Shown: positions 51,380-64,000, numbered from the stretch's first letter. The stretch: 64,000 nucleotides of DNA from Paulownia fortunei (GCA_019321725.1 CM033113.1:12772001-12836000), one strand, 5' to 3'. Numbers and translations are program-made. The notes: generated from the letters alone by a model not told the origin.

Positions 51380-52640
51380 TCAAGTAATTGGATTGAAAAT
51401 TCAAAACAATCATCCTCATTGTCATCTCCAAGGTTAACTGATCCTAAGAAGCTTGCCTAGTCCATTTGATATTCTTACAAGTCCATTTTTTTGTTCTATG
51501 CTTGCTTAGGTTAATCTTATAATAAGATTTTATTTCTTGAAAAGAAATTGCTCTTGTTGTGAGTTGATCTGTTTGCCCAAATTTGTGGTCAATTTTCAAT
51601 ATTTTGGATTTTGTTGGTACCATGTAACAACTGCTAGTTTTTCAAAATTTGTAGTTGTATTCCTGTCCACCACAAGAAAAAATGTTTGTTTCTAGGTGGA
51701 TGGTAGTGGTTTGGAAACTATGTTCAATTTTAGTAAGCTTGCAAAATATGCCGCCATATAGGGTGGTTGAGTAAATTTTTAGAGAAATAATTGTGTGCTT
51801 TTTTGGACATTTTGTGGTAACATTTCGAGGATGGGTTCAAAATTTTTCCACCAAAGAATGAACCAGTTTCGGACTTTGTGGGCATTATCAACAAGTTTGG
51901 TATTGAGAAACAGAAAAGTATGACATAGAATTTGTTGAATTTTGTTTTATAAGAGATTAATAGATATTGTTTGTTGGGAATTTGTTGTGGCCATAGGGAA
52001 TTCCATCGCTCCAATCGTGTAGAGCAATAATTGAGTTGATGTGGATTTTGCAGTAGCCAATTTCAGTGGAGTTGGTTGGTGCTCCTTTAGGTGGCTTATT
52101 TTGAACGTAGATGGATTTGGTGGAGATGAGAATATCTTTATAGTCTTGTTGTGTTTTGAGTAGGTCTTCATAAATTCAGAGATATCTTTCATCAAAGATA
52201 TAGTTTTCCATATTAGTGGGATTATTTTGAATGTGGTTATTGATCCAATCAAAAAGGAAATTACCTTTTCAAAATATTGGGACATAGTTTGTGTACTTGA
52301 AATGGGAGTTGGGGTATTTGATGTTTCTAGAGTGCTTTTAAAGGTTTGGGTTAGTTTGGTGGGGGCCAGAGGAATTGGTTTTCAAGTGGTGTGAATCTAT
52401 TTGTAATTTGGACTAAGTTTTGTGGTTGAGCAGTGATAATGGATGGCTGTAGAAGGATCCTCAATGGTTTGGGATTTTGAGGAGTGTGATGTCTTAATAG
52501 GGCTAATTTGGCTTCGGCCTAAGAGTTTCTATTGGAATATTCTTCAATTTTGCTTATCTGGAGGGACATAAGTTTTAGAATTGGAGATTTGAAATTGCTT
52601 GCCAAAGGAGTCACCTTTAGTTTTGGTGATTCTGCATTCT
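51380..52640 (-). pseudogene. Florendovirus-like ORF2, block D
   Basis: Follows RNase H with almost no spacer. Readable pieces: 'FGKQFQISN' near 52,600; 'KPIPLAPTKLTQTFKST' near 52,370; 'SQYFEK' near 52,280; 'IPLIWKTISLMKD' near 52,200; an aromatic segment near 51,850; and acidic 'LGDDNEDD' near 51,420. The product is unrecognised outside this virus group. Frame changes are frequent. Confidence 0.65.
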
Positions 52641-55600
52641 TTAACATCCTTGCAAAAATTCACAGGTAAAAAAATCAGGAATATAATTGTGAGATCTTTT
52701 TATATATTCAATTTCAAAATAAAAAAACTCATAAAATTGCTTGCCATCTGGTAAAAATTTGGTTTGAAACCAAATTTTTTACATCTTTTGGTAAAACACC
52801 TTTGGTCGATCTACAATCTATTCTCAAAAAAGTATTTTTGGTTTAATAAATCATCTTGAAATTTTGAGATTCATAATACAATGGAAAGAATTTCTTTTTT
52901 AATTGTTGGATAATTTTGTTAGGCAAAGCTTTTCCATAATCCAGATTAATATCAAACTGTAGTTTTTTTTCCTTCAATTATTTGGCTAAGAATTCCTCTA
53001 CAACCAATTTATAATGCATCTATTTGGACCATTTTAGATGTATTGGGATGACAAAAATAGTGAGACATGGTAGTTCTTTGACATGTACTTTTAACTGTTT
53101 AACAATATTAGTGTGAATTTGTGTCTAAGGGGGTGGAGGAGTTTTTAGTCTATCAAATAAAGGTTTGCAAAATTGACAAAGTTTAGAATAAAAGTCATAA
53201 ATATAATTTAAATATTTTTGTATTGGAATAATAGTTCCTTAATTTGGTATCCTAAAAATCTTATATTTGTTTGAAAAAGTTTGATTTTTGAAGCCGAAAT
53301 GACTAAACCATTCTTTTTGATAAGATTAGAAAAAACTTGTAAATGTTTTTAATGTTTATCTACTGATTCACTGAAAACAAGCATGACATCTATATAGACT
53401 GTTGTAAAGGATGTGTATGGTGTAAAAACATCATTTATGATTTTTGGAATTCAGAAGGAGTATTTTTTAAGCCGAATAGCATTACATTCCCTTCAAATTG
53501 GCCAAAAGGTATAATAAAGGTTGTTTTGTATTTGTCTTTTTCATCAATTCGAATTTGCCAAAATCCAGATTTCATATCAAATTTTGAAAAGATTTTTACA
53601 TTATAAAGTCTTTTGAGAATATTAGATTTGTTGGGGATATGATATCTAATCCATTTGAGTACTTTGTTAAGAGGTTTATAATTTATTACTAATCTTGGAG
53701 TTTCTCTTTTGAGCTCTGCATATTTTTGAACATAGAAGGCTGAGCATGGCCAAGGAGATTTGGAAGGATGAATGATCTTTTTGTCAAGGAGTTCTTGTAT
53801 TTCTTTTTTAAATATCCAAGGAGTTTTTCATTCTTTGTATTGGTCTTCCTTTAGTGGGGATTTGCCTTTCATTAAAATCTGACTCATAAGGAAGGGTGAT
53901 AGTATGTCTTTTTCTTTCCCAAAAAGCTTTTGTAAATCTAAACAGATTTGTTCTTCAGGTTGTTTTTGGAATTTTTTATTTTTTGTTGAAAGATAGGTAC
54001 AAAATTTTTCTTTCAATTTTTTAGTGGGAGATTTTTTCCTTGCGAAAAGGAATTTATTTTTCTTTTTGATTGATAGCTTCTTCGACAATTGAAAAAATTT
54101 AGACAACTTTGACATCTCTTTGGTTAACTGGAAATTGAAAATAGAAAAGGATTTTTTATCCCATAATTGAAGTTTTATTTCCTTCTAGATCAACTTGAAT
54201 TGGGTAGAGCACTTGTAAGAATGGATTCGCAAGAATGATGAGGGTCTTAAGAGCTTTGATGAGAACAAAGCTTGTTTTGAAACAAATGCCAATATTACAT
54301 ACATGAGAGTTGGAGAGTTTGAAATTTATTTTAAGACTAGTAGCATTGGCGGTGGAGAGCCGTTCTTTGGTTTTTTAAAATATTTAGGAATTAGCCCCTC
54401 CTGGATGTAATTAATATTTGCTCTGGAATCTATTAAGGCAGTTGCTTCAAGTTTAGAATCTTCAATGATAAGTTTTATTTTTACATATCACTTTTGGTAG
54501 GAGATTTTGGAAAGGCTATTAACAAAGGAGTCTTCTCCATTTTTGAAATCTTTATCATTTTGGTTAGATTTATGTTTGAAATTTTAGAATAATAACATCT
54601 TATTTTAATCGGTGATGGTCGTCTTTAAGGGATTTAATTTCTTTTTTGATATATTTGATATCATGTTGTAAGTTATAAGGGGAAGATTTATTTGGTTGTT
54701 GATGATTGAATATTTTTATAATATCTTTAAATTTTATTTTTGGTTGAGGTAAAGGTTTTGAGGTTTCTCCTTTTTTTGAATTCATATTTTACAGTTGATG
54801 AAGATATTTTTCTTTAGCTTCTAGATCTTCAATTTTGTCTATTAGGTCAAGGATTAAAGGGAGTTGGTCTGTGAGCATTGATATTTTCTTGCTACAAAGG
54901 TAAATTCATAGAAGACACTCTTCAAATGAATTTTGTTCTAATTCTGAATTTTCATCATCAGAAGATTCTATTTCTTCGGGTTGGACTTGATTTAGTTCTT
55001 CTTCAGTAGTAGGAGTATCGTTTTTCTCAATAAGAAATTGTGTTTCATCTTTATCAAGAAGACTGAGAAGTTGATTGGTTGTTTCCTCTCCGAGTTGGAG
55101 TTCTTGGATACATTGTCGTATTCTGCAGGTTGCGGCATAGTGTCCTGATTTTCCACAATTATGATGGACGCTAGATTTATTTGAAGTGATATTATTTTTT
55201 GGGGATTGTTTGTTAGGGAAGTTTCTTCATTGAGATTTTGGTGGAGATAAATTGAAGAATTTTTGTAAGGATTTTTGGGATTTCTATATTTGTAGTGTGT
55301 GACTTTTTGGATTTATATGATGGTGATTGGATTTTTTGAAAACCAAACTATTCACACCAATTTCCCAACTTCTTTTGAGTTGTTAGATTTTGCTTCTTTA
55401 ATTGTGATTTTAATCGAAGATCATTGCACAAGTGTAATCATACAAGATTAATTTGATTTATGATTTCTCCATAAGAATGTGAGGAAATATCTCCATATGT
55501 TTCTTTAATTTTGTCACAATTTTTTTTCTACAAATAATTGGGTAAACCGAAAATGAATTTTTCTTTCCAAAAATAACTATTGGCATCATCCCTTTCATAG

Positions 55601-57763
55601 ATTATGGAGAGGAAAACATATTTGTGCCATTTGAAATCATGAAGTTTTCTACATTTTAGATTTTGAAAAAATTTCTTGATAAATTTGAGGATTACCAATA
55701 GAATGTATAATGATTGTATAGATTAAAGTGGGAACCATCATTATCTTGAATAGCATTCCCTTCTGAATCTCTTTTTATACTGGTAAGAATTTAGTTTTTG
55801 GCTTCAAAGGAAAGTGAATTATCCCATCAACCTTTGAGTTAGCCATTTAAACCGAGAATAAGGTTTTTTTGTAGCATCTGCATTAGAAAGATTGGCTCTT
55901 TCTTTGTAGATATTGAGACCATGGCTATTTGCTTGCAAAGATTGAGAATTTGGTGCTCGGAGAATCCATTTAGATTCCATTCATAGATGGCTTTTCCATT
56001 AAAAGATATGAAGTTTTGTATTGTTTTCAATTTGTAAGTTTAGTGGAGTAGGACGAGGATAATAATTTCTATAAGGTTGTATATTTTGGATAGAATTGAG
56101 GAAAAAAGGATGTTCCCCTTCTTTTGCAAAATTTGAATCTTTTTTCAAGGTAGTAATTTTATTTTTCGAAGATTTTGTATCTTGTTTAGATTTCTGACAA
56201 TAAATGGTTTTCAAAATTGAATTTGGGTATGTGGTCAGGATTTTGGAAAGATATTAAGGAGATGTTGGATTATGTAATAGCTAAACTAGTAGCTTTAGGT
56301 TTTAAATAAGAAGTTTCTTCTACTTTGGATTCAATGTGATCGAGTTGTTTGCCAATGGAATATAGATTGAGATTGGTAAATATATTCTGTTTGATTTGTG
56401 TAGTAGTAGAGTTTTATGGTTTTGTTTCTGAGACAGGAAGATATTTAATGATTTTATTATTTAGACAAATTCATGTCTCTTTAAGGGGAGGTTTTCTTCC
56501 AGAAATTATAGAATCATCGGATTTAGTCCATTTTCTAGAGACTTTTTGTATAACTTGGAGGTTTTCCTCTCCATATTTTTGAAAGAAACAATTGAAGAAA
56601 AGAATATTCTGCTTGGTATAGGTCATATACTCATACCACTCAACACGGATTAAGTCTTTTTGAAAATTGTTAAAAGTTTTCATAAACCATTTCCAATTGA
56701 GATAATTTATTTTAGGAAAAAATCTTGTTTGAGGAAATCCTTGTCAATGAAAAATTCGTTGGTAATAGTAAAAATTTGTGAAGGAGTAGAGACGGGGGAG
56801 TCTGGTTGGTTGGATTCTTCATAATATTGGTAGACGGGTTGAGCATGATTTTGGCTAATATGTTTCTGATGGGTTAAAGCTGAATGTCTTACTAAATAAA
56901 AATTTTGGACTTCAGGATTTTTAGGAATCTTCAAGGAATTTTGACAAAGAAATTTGACATCAACAGCTCCATCAAGATGTTGTACGATTTGATCAATTTT
57001 AGAGTTGTTAACTTGTCAGGTAAGAGGATTTGATCTAGGAAGTAGATCCCAGTGCAGGTAGAGTAACATTTGTCCATTCAATGGTTTTAGGAACCATCAA
57101 GTTGGATTTTGCCCTATTACTCTCCCAAAAGACGGTTTGTCTAGGAGGTTTCATATGAGAAACAACATTGATATATAATCCTGTAATTGTGATTTTGTAG
57201 TGAAGTCTATAGAAAATTTCATAAATATGAGACCTGTTTTCATCTTATAGTTATAATTTTCGATATTTAAAGTAAGAACGTCTAAAATATGAGGATCTGA
57301 AAGAGAAACAATAAAATTAAAAAAAGAATCAAAATAAATTGGACCGTTACACAAACTAATTTCTACTAGTCCAAGTCATGAAACTTTAGATGTCTACAAT
57401 CTCGCAGATCAAGAAAGATACTAGTATCCAATTCTTCTCTTGTCCATGGCTTTATAGCAATTTGTATTAACCCAATATGTAAAAATTTGTAATCATTTTT
57501 GGAGTGCTTAGCAATAGAGCTTTTGCAAAATAAGTGCGCAATTTGTTGGTCTAAAACAAGAGGCAAAACTTGTTCTTCTATTTTGATGTTATAAGCAGAT
57601 TTAAAATCTATAAGAGATTTTTGTATATTTATTCGCTATTAATCTTTGGGGGTTCTCACAAGGATTCTTCTGTAGTTACTGTAATTGAAAAATCTTGATT
57701 ATCACTAGAGGATGAATCAGTGGCCATGTTTTTTATGAATTTGTTCATAGTTTCATAACTCAT
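52640..57763 (-). pseudogene. Viral ORF1 polyprotein, block D (movement protein, capsid, protease, RT, RNase H)
   Basis: Start ATG at 57,763 ('MSYETMNKFIKNM'). Domains along the minus strand: movement protein to about 57,000 ('CNGPIYFDSFFNF'); capsid (about 56,930-55,130; 'YEWNLNGFSEHQI' near 56,000); a CCHC zinc knuckle near 55,130-55,170 with the first Cys replaced by His ('HHNCGKSGHYAATC'); aspartic protease near 54,430 with DSGA changed to DSRA; RT (about 53,900-53,200) with 'FDMKSGFWQI' near 53,570 and catalytic YIDD changed to YIDV near 53,390; and RNase H (about 53,040-52,800). It is broken by stops and frameshifts and cannot encode an active polyprotein. Confidence 0.83.
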
Positions 57764-57880
57764 AGTTTAAACTTTCAGATCAGACAACATTTTATTGTGG
57801 CAGTAACACTTAAGTTGTCTTATGACGCGTCGTAGTCTTACTTATTCAAAATATGAATTTAGATTTTACATACATAAATT

Positions 57881-59534
57881 TTTCTATTGAGTTTAAAATT
57901 ACATTTGACTTTATTTAATTATTGAACGAGTCGAATTTTAATTAATTTTAATTGATCTTGACGATTCAAACTCAAATTGTATTTCAAATTTTATCAAATG
58001 AAGATAAAATATATTTATTTGTTATAATTAACGACTCAAGCCCAAAAAAAATTTTGATTGACAAGTAGCTTGGTTTATTATATGGAATAGTAATAGAAAT
58101 AATTTTTAAGGTTATGTCTAAATATAGATATACCCATTGAGTCTGAAATTATATCTACTTCATATAACATTTATTGTCGTCTTACACATAGCCCTTGTTG
58201 TTAGTGTGTCAAATGAAAAAAGTCAACATCAACAAAATAATTTATTGAAAATCCGATTTTTCTACTGGCATTTTGTGAAATTTGTTAGTTTTAAACCCCT
58301 AAAGTTTTGTCCAATTTTATAAAGACCTTCCCTTTAGTTTGTCCAAATATTTGTAGATTTACACTAACTTTCCATAAGATTTAATATTTTTATGATAAAC
58401 GTGAATTATATTCTACAATGTGAATAAGTGCAATATACTAAGTCAATTAAAAAGTTCAAAAACCAAAAAAAAAAGTAAATTAATAATTGCAGATATCTCC
58501 TATTTTTTGGTTGATCTTGACTTTTATCTTTAACATCACCTTACGTTTTACCATAAACCAAAATTAGAAGAAAAACTAAATATTTATATGTGAAAAACAA
58601 ACGAAAAATACACTAAAAATTCATATATTTAGTGTAAATTAAAAATTTCCCATCCACTCTCCCCAAAACCCATAAGCCCAAATTGTCAACCTTGCTTGAA
58701 TCTCACCACTCTGCAAAATTTAGTCCCTTGTATGCCATTTAGCTGTCAAACTTCAGTACCTCCGTCTTAAGTGTGATGAAAATATAGGATTAGATCTCAG
58801 CATATTGTCACATGCCTAAATTTGAATGTGAATTTAGCTTTTTATATTATAGAAGTATCTTTACATGTCGGTAAATTTCAGAAAAGGTTAGTGTCATTGT
58901 TAACAAAAGGCAAAGGAAGTCAATTATAAAGAATATTAGGATTGTCTTACAGATATTATTAGTGTCAAGAGGGATATGTAATTTTATATATTTAAAAAGA
59001 TGTATCCATATGGTTGAAGATTTCTATAGGTATTGCAAAGTTATGCATACATACATACCAGTATATGTCACCAATAATTGAATTGAAACCAATGTACGGT
59101 GACAAAGTTATCGATGGATGAAAGATTTTTAAGTAAAAATTTCAAATAATTTAATTATTCAAAAAAAAATTAATAAATTTATTATTATGAATTTAAAATT
59201 TTCAATCCTCAAATCTTTTATTCCAAACACACTTCAGATACAATTCAAACTTCTTAAACCGATACAAGGTTGTCTGAATACATATCCGCTCATCAGCTTA
59301 TGTTAACGGCAATATGCCTTTCCTCACACTCTGCCTACAACAAAATTATTAGGGCTTACAATGGCCAACATCAAGTACTCCTAAAACATTCCAATGTGGC
59401 ACTCCCATCACAATCCTGTACACTGCACAAAGCTGCAAACTGTAAATGAGTAAGAACTATAACAAAGAACCCTATTTTTATTTCATACAGGAAGTCACTA
59501 ATAACAGGAAGTTTTTTAGAACATCTTACAAGAT
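57881..59534. other. Intergenic DNA right of the viral cluster
   Basis: AT-rich and without a convincing gene. A possible 3'-UTR exon of the kinase gene lies near 59,360-59,445, where the minus strand shows a good acceptor (TTACTCATTTACAG) that would pair with a donor GTG|GTAAGCC near 60,236. Confidence 0.4.
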
Positions 59535-60195
59535 GTTTAAAAATGTTTAACAAAATTTTTAAGGAAGAAGCTTATAAACTTCTAAAATAAATGTTAGTAA
59601 CTTATAACCTCTTTTGAAAAAATTAAAAAAAATTAACTTATTTTTAAAATTTTAACAGAATCCTTTAGTTTTAACCATATTAATTATAAAATGACCATTA
59701 TTAACATTTGATAAACTCAATGATCTTAATTTTTATTCAAAAACTTCGATGACTTATTTCTAAAATACGATCTAACATTTTATAAGATATAAAAATTTAT
59801 AAAATTATTTAAATAAGCTTATTCAAATTGAAAAAAACTATAAGTTCCCAAAATAATCGAGAACTTATAATATCCTAAAGTGTTTTTCGTAAGTTTTAGG
59901 AGACAAAATTATAAGCTCCAAAAATAAAACGTTAGCATCTTATAAGTTCCTTTAAAAAAATTTAAAAAGTTTCTAATTTATTTTTAAGATCTTAAAAAAT
60001 TTCTTTTAATTTTAATCATATTAATTATAAAATTGTCATGAATAACATCTTATAAATTCCATAATTTTATTTTATTTTATCTAAACATTCAAGAATTTAT
60101 TTTTGAAATAAGATCTAGTATAACTCTAAAAACATGTTACAAGGTATAGCACTTACAAAATTATTTAAATAAATTTATCCAAACACTCTAATTAA
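59535..60195 (+). repeat. MITE-like dispersed repeat, two tandem copies
   Basis: Copies at about 59,535-59,905 and 59,906-60,195 share 'cttataa', 'tttaaccatattaattataaaat'-like and 'gacttatttctaaaata'-like blocks in the same order. They match the segment at 24,545-24,975 in reverse complement. Non-coding. If the proposed 3'-UTR intron of the kinase gene is real, they lie inside it. Confidence 0.55.
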
Positions 60196-60314
60196 AATTT
60201 CACTGAAAAAAAGTTCATAGGAACATCAAAGGCTTACCACAGCATTGACAATTTGGTTGCACCCGGAACAATAAGTAGACACAACAAAGATGTTGAGGAG
60301 ATGATATAAATGCC

Positions 60315-63300
60315 CTAAGCTGAACATAGCGATGTTCTTTGCTTCACCAATAACTGCTTCAGCTTTTTAATTAACTTCGGATCTGAGCACATGTACTGCT
60401 GGAATGACTCCCTCAAAGATTGCAACAACTTCTTGTGATCTTCAGCTGGATCAAGGTTAAGTAACTTTGCAAACAATTTTTTCCAAAGATCACCGTTCCA
60501 ATATCTGAAATATAAGAAGGCAATAAACGAGTAGGATTCACAATTATACTATATGATATTCATTTAGTCACACCATGTCCAAAGATTGGGAAACCAATAG
60601 AAAAATGGTGATACAACTCTATAACGAAGTTAAGTAAAAGGTACTGAAGAGTAAGGACGAACCGCTTATAATGTGATTTGGGATGGTAAAGGAAGCTTCC
60701 ATCAGGAGATGCTCTTTTTTCAATCTCCATGTATGAATTGTGAAGCATCATGTGAACTATAACACACAGGCCATACATGTCCACCTAACATCCAATCGAA
60801 GCATAAAAACCATTATAGAAAATGTATCTTGTGCATACAGATCATTAGAAATGCTTAATTATCTCAAGAGGCGGACATACCTGGAATGTCCAAGGCTTAT
60901 TTTCTTGCATCTCAATGCAACGAAAGCCAGAAGTTCTACTATCTCCCATGAATTTGGTGCTTTTGGGAAAAAGACTCAGATCTATTCCTCTTCCCCAGTC
61001 GACAAGGCATAGCCCCTGAATTATAGTATAGAACCATGAGACATGATAATGTACAAATATTAACTCGATATGCTTAATTCCGAAGACATTTAGAAATTAC
61101 CTGATCACGCCAAGTTCTAGTTCGAAAGCGGAAATCATTTTCATTTTCCGTTGGATCATCCCTGCCATCGTATATTATCAAGCTATGGCATTAGACCATA
61201 CACATAAGAAAGACCAGGAAAGTCAAGACTACTTAACTACCGAGTCAGAAAACAATAGAACAATTCTGAGTACCGTCAATTACTGACCAGCCATCAACTG
61301 AACATAAAGAAAACTTGAACAACGAACAAAAGGATCCAAGGAGAATGATTATGGTTCATTTTTTTTGCAGAAAAAAGGTTTTAGCAATGAGATCATGAAT
61401 GTTTCAATTCTATTCCTCAAAAACTGTTCAAACTTCTAGTAATGACTCAAAGTGTCACTCTGAACACTAAAGATTCCATTTGATGGATATTGAGTAGGAT
61501 CCAGAAGATGCAGAATATTAGGATTACAGGGGAGGACACAAGAAGAGGAAGAATAATTCAGGAATGAGCACAATTTTGAAAGTGATGCACATAGATAAGC
61601 TACTGGAATTCTCTAATTTATAACTTGCAATATACAAGAACCTTGAATATTACAGAAATTGCTAAACTGAGCAGGAGCTCCAGTAGAACATGTGTGAGTT
61701 GACTCTAACGATTTAGAGCACAGCCCTCTGAACTACATAATTAAAGGTACTAGTTCCATCATCCCATGTCATCTACTGGAAAGTGAAAAGATGATATTTT
61801 CAGATCATACCCAGTAGGGTAGTTCATGAAGTTTGCTACTGCACTCTTGGTAGTTCAAATTCTTGGAATTTTCTTGAAGTTGTATTTTTGAAACAACAAG
61901 AGACAATCAGGTAAAATCTAGTAGCTAGCTGCTAATCTTTTTTCTAAAATGCAATAAAACATGGCGCGAGTAAAATTTGCAGTAGGAAATCTAGGAAAGA
62001 GAAGAAGGAAATAAAATACAATGAGAAACAAACCTTACTCTCTTTTCTGACATTAACCAGCAAAGCCAATAATTTCTACAAGTGCTAAAACAACGACAAT
62101 ATTGTAACAAGATTGCATGCACATTACTCCATAAATGACCAGTCCTAGGCATTCTGGAGGAAGATGTATTTATTTCAAAAGGTGTTTCAAGGGAAGGAGC
62201 TTCAACTTGTGGTATTACAACAAATTCATGAATAGCGAAAAATAAATAACTAAATTGAGTAAAACACTAACCCCAGCTACCCCAATGAGAACAATAAAAT
62301 TCACAGAAGTTCAAAACCAGATGGAAAAACAGGCATCTTTAAATCCAGAGAATATTATAGTTCTTAAATAACTACAGTAAAGAAAAAACAAAGCTCTAAG
62401 ATATCCAGGAAACTGGAAGATGTTTTATTTAGATTTGCCATCTATAACTAGGAAGTAATTGCAAAAGGCTTTGCAATAAAAATAATGACATCGCCAGTGA
62501 TTCTGATAAAAAGATATTCCAATAAATCAAGCAAAAGGGCATGATTCAAACAAACATCCTCTCCCAGGTTTAGGAGTTCTAATGATTCAAAAATGATAGA
62601 GCTCTAGTCGGCCATTCAAAAACACTAATTACCTGGAATACCGAATGAGCAAATTATCAGGTTTGAAATCACCATGGATAATTGCAGCATCATGCAGAGT
62701 TTCAAGAATTTGAAGCATCTCTATGGTGTAATAAATACATAGTACTTCTTCCATAGACCCACCTATAACCACATTACAGTTTATGGCATCCTGCACAAAA
62801 TTAATATGAAGTAAGTACAAGGGAAGAATTTCAAATTTTAAGATGAATGAAATAATATATGCCAACCTGAAGTGTCCCATGAGCTAAATAGTCAGAGACC
62901 AGCACACTGTAGTCAGAATAGAAGTGCAATCTGTGAGCAAAGCCAAAACTCTGCCTCTGAAAAACAAGGACTTTAATTGAGCTAGAGCTTTATGACTAAC
63001 AGTCATTAATAGATATTGTTGATGAAATATTCACATACTTCTTTTTCTGGAATCCGCATGTCAAGTTGACGGTACATGTAAAATTCCCAAGGAAAGGGCG
63101 GCTTTTGAATCTGTCCGAGATTGGAAGGTTCAGAATCAATACAATAATATCATTCTAATATTGAATCCCAACCAGGAAGGCTGGTATCACAAAATGTAAT
63201 TACCTTAAGAGCAACAACATCATCAGGATTGCTGTTCACATATGCTTTAAACACCTGAGCAAATCCACCCTGACCTGCACACCCTTTGATCTGGTACTTC

Positions 63301-63462
63301 TCTCCACCTTCAGGCATCATGAATCAAAACCAGGCTGAAGTCAACAGTGGAAAGTGTACAATGAAAGGAATGGTTTAGTTATAGATTAAATGAACCAGCA
63401 CTTAGCATTCTAGTGTTGCTTACCACCCATGTCATTATCACTCGAATAAAAAGTGCCATTTT
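60315..63462 (-). CDS. BUB1: BUB1-type spindle-checkpoint protein kinase, C-terminal kinase part (partial at 5')
   Basis: BUB1 kinases act at kinetochores in the mitotic spindle checkpoint. Exons, all GT-AG and frame-consistent: about 63462-63424, 63307-63204, 63110-63039, 62956-62867, 62790-62633, 61161-61101, 61015-60881, 60784-60663 and 60504-60315. From 63,307 onwards they encode about 310 residues. Features seen in order: glycine loop 'GCAGQGGFAQVFKA', lysine motif 'VALK', catalytic loop 'HGDFKPDNLL' (HGD in place of HRD), 'LVDWGRGIDL' (DWG in place of DFG), 'TSGFRCIEM', and the BUB1-like tail 'DPKLIKKLKQLL' ending TSLCSA. The N-terminal exons (TPR region) must lie beyond the right edge or in unrecognised sequence. 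The first exon's acceptor is uncertain. A 1,471-bp intron separates exons at 62,633 and 61,161. It looks functional. Confidence 0.88.
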
Positions 63463-64000
63463 CTTCTTACTAATTGCTACTAAGAAGTAAGAACGTGATC
63501 AAGAAAAGACTAGAAGATGCTAATTAAATTCTTTAACACAGCTTAAAGCACATAAAATATGAGATATTCAAAGCTAAGTAAGAACGGATAGTCTCAGGCT
63601 TCCTATGTAAGGTAGCAGTAATGATCATTTTCTTATTCCTTGTTTGCTAATTTTTGTAATTCTTGTGGTGGAGGAGTCACGATCCACTGTCTTGTACTTT
63701 TAGTTATTTAAGATGTTAAACTGGTAAGGTTTGTCCCAGACCTCACACATAAAACAAATGTGGTTTTCAAAAAAAAATAAAAAAATAAAAAAATCAAGAG
63801 TTGACTAAGAAGCTATTCCCTTATTATGGATCTACATTACATCCTTCACCAAAAAGCTAATTACAGTGAAAAGGAGAAGTCTTTTTCACAAAAGTCGGAG
63901 AACTTGTACAACAATTCATTATCATTAAAGCACAATATCAATGAAATTGATTTGCTTATAACCAGATCAATTTATGAAACACAACATTTGCTTCTTCTTT
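63463..64000 (-). other. Probable intron of the BUB1-like gene
   Basis: No further exon is recognised up to the window edge. An A-rich stretch at 63,768-63,800 follows a moderately complex segment (63,660-63,760) that could be an old retroposed sequence, without clear termini. Confidence 0.4.

Larger units (their letters stand above)
50640..57880 (-). mobile_element. Endogenous pararetrovirus block D, nearly full-length unit (about 7.2 kb)
   Basis: The most complete copy: ORF1 (57,763 to about 52,640), ORF2 (about 52,620-51,380) and an intergenic region with TATA box, ending at the primer-binding site of block C. The right end at about 57,880 lies some 40-60 bp short of where its own primer-binding site should be, by comparison with block C. 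The two-ORF layout and unit length fit florendoviruses (Caulimoviridae), which are widespread as fossils in flowering-plant genomes. Assignment to genus is inference. The unit carries many stops and frameshifts. Confidence 0.85.

Noticed and set aside
31860..57880. An intact, replication-capable virus
   Set aside because: Every copy has stops, frameshifts, deletions, insertions and lost catalytic residues.
63315..63320. ATGATG as the start of the kinase gene
   Set aside because: A TGA lies in frame just upstream, and homology with BUB1 continues into a further exon at 63,424-63,462 that joins in phase when the acceptor at 63,308 is used. A kinase-only start is less likely.
63650..63800. SINE or processed pseudogene with an A-rich tail
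   Set aside because: No tRNA-like boxes, no clear target duplication and no recognised parent sequence.

Overview
This window is nuclear DNA of a flowering plant, most likely a eudicot. The evidence is two intron-bearing genes with plant-type proteins, a long AT-rich satellite array, and endogenous pararetrovirus and LTR-retrotransposon remnants. I cannot name the species from sequence alone.

Layout. Bases 1 to about 23,945 are one head-to-tail satellite array with a unit of roughly 340-360 bp. It has two sequence subfamilies separated by a 100-N assembly gap at 7,082-7,181, and contains local higher-order duplications. From 23.9 to 26.9 kb lies AT-rich intergenic DNA with a MITE-like repeat, a short LTR remnant and a striking C10-T-C10 tract. 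From 27.3 to 30.4 kb on the minus strand is an intact mitochondrial ADP/ATP carrier gene with three coding exons and a spliced 5' leader. A probable MITE follows at 30.9-31.3 kb.

From 31.9 to 57.9 kb is a tandem, rearranged and decayed cluster of an endogenous caulimovirid, probably florendovirus-like. ORF1 encodes movement, capsid, protease, reverse transcriptase and RNase H regions; a second ORF lies downstream, and an initiator tRNA-Met primer-binding site marks the unit junction. A 2.75-kb piece (41.28-44.02 kb) is inverted. The cluster was later hit by a 7.3-kb LTR retrotransposon (33,750-41,072, duplication GTGGT) and by a solo LTR of the same family (48,595-50,184, duplication AATGG). 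The retrotransposon's 3' LTR carries a tRNA-derived SINE (39,227-39,534, duplication of 11 bp). The internal region of the retrotransposon lacks recognisable gag-pol but carries an intronless, broken copy of a plant LOG (LONELY GUY) cytokinin-activating enzyme gene. This apparent host-gene capture is the most unusual element of the window.

From 57.9 to 60.2 kb is intergenic or 3'-UTR DNA with two more copies of the 24.6-kb MITE-like repeat. From 60.3 kb towards the right edge, on the minus strand, is the kinase-domain part of a BUB1-type spindle-checkpoint kinase gene, with its N-terminal exons apparently outside the window.

Only the ADP/ATP carrier and the BUB1-like kinase look like functional genes; they have no evident functional link. 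Everything between them is repeat or viral fossil.
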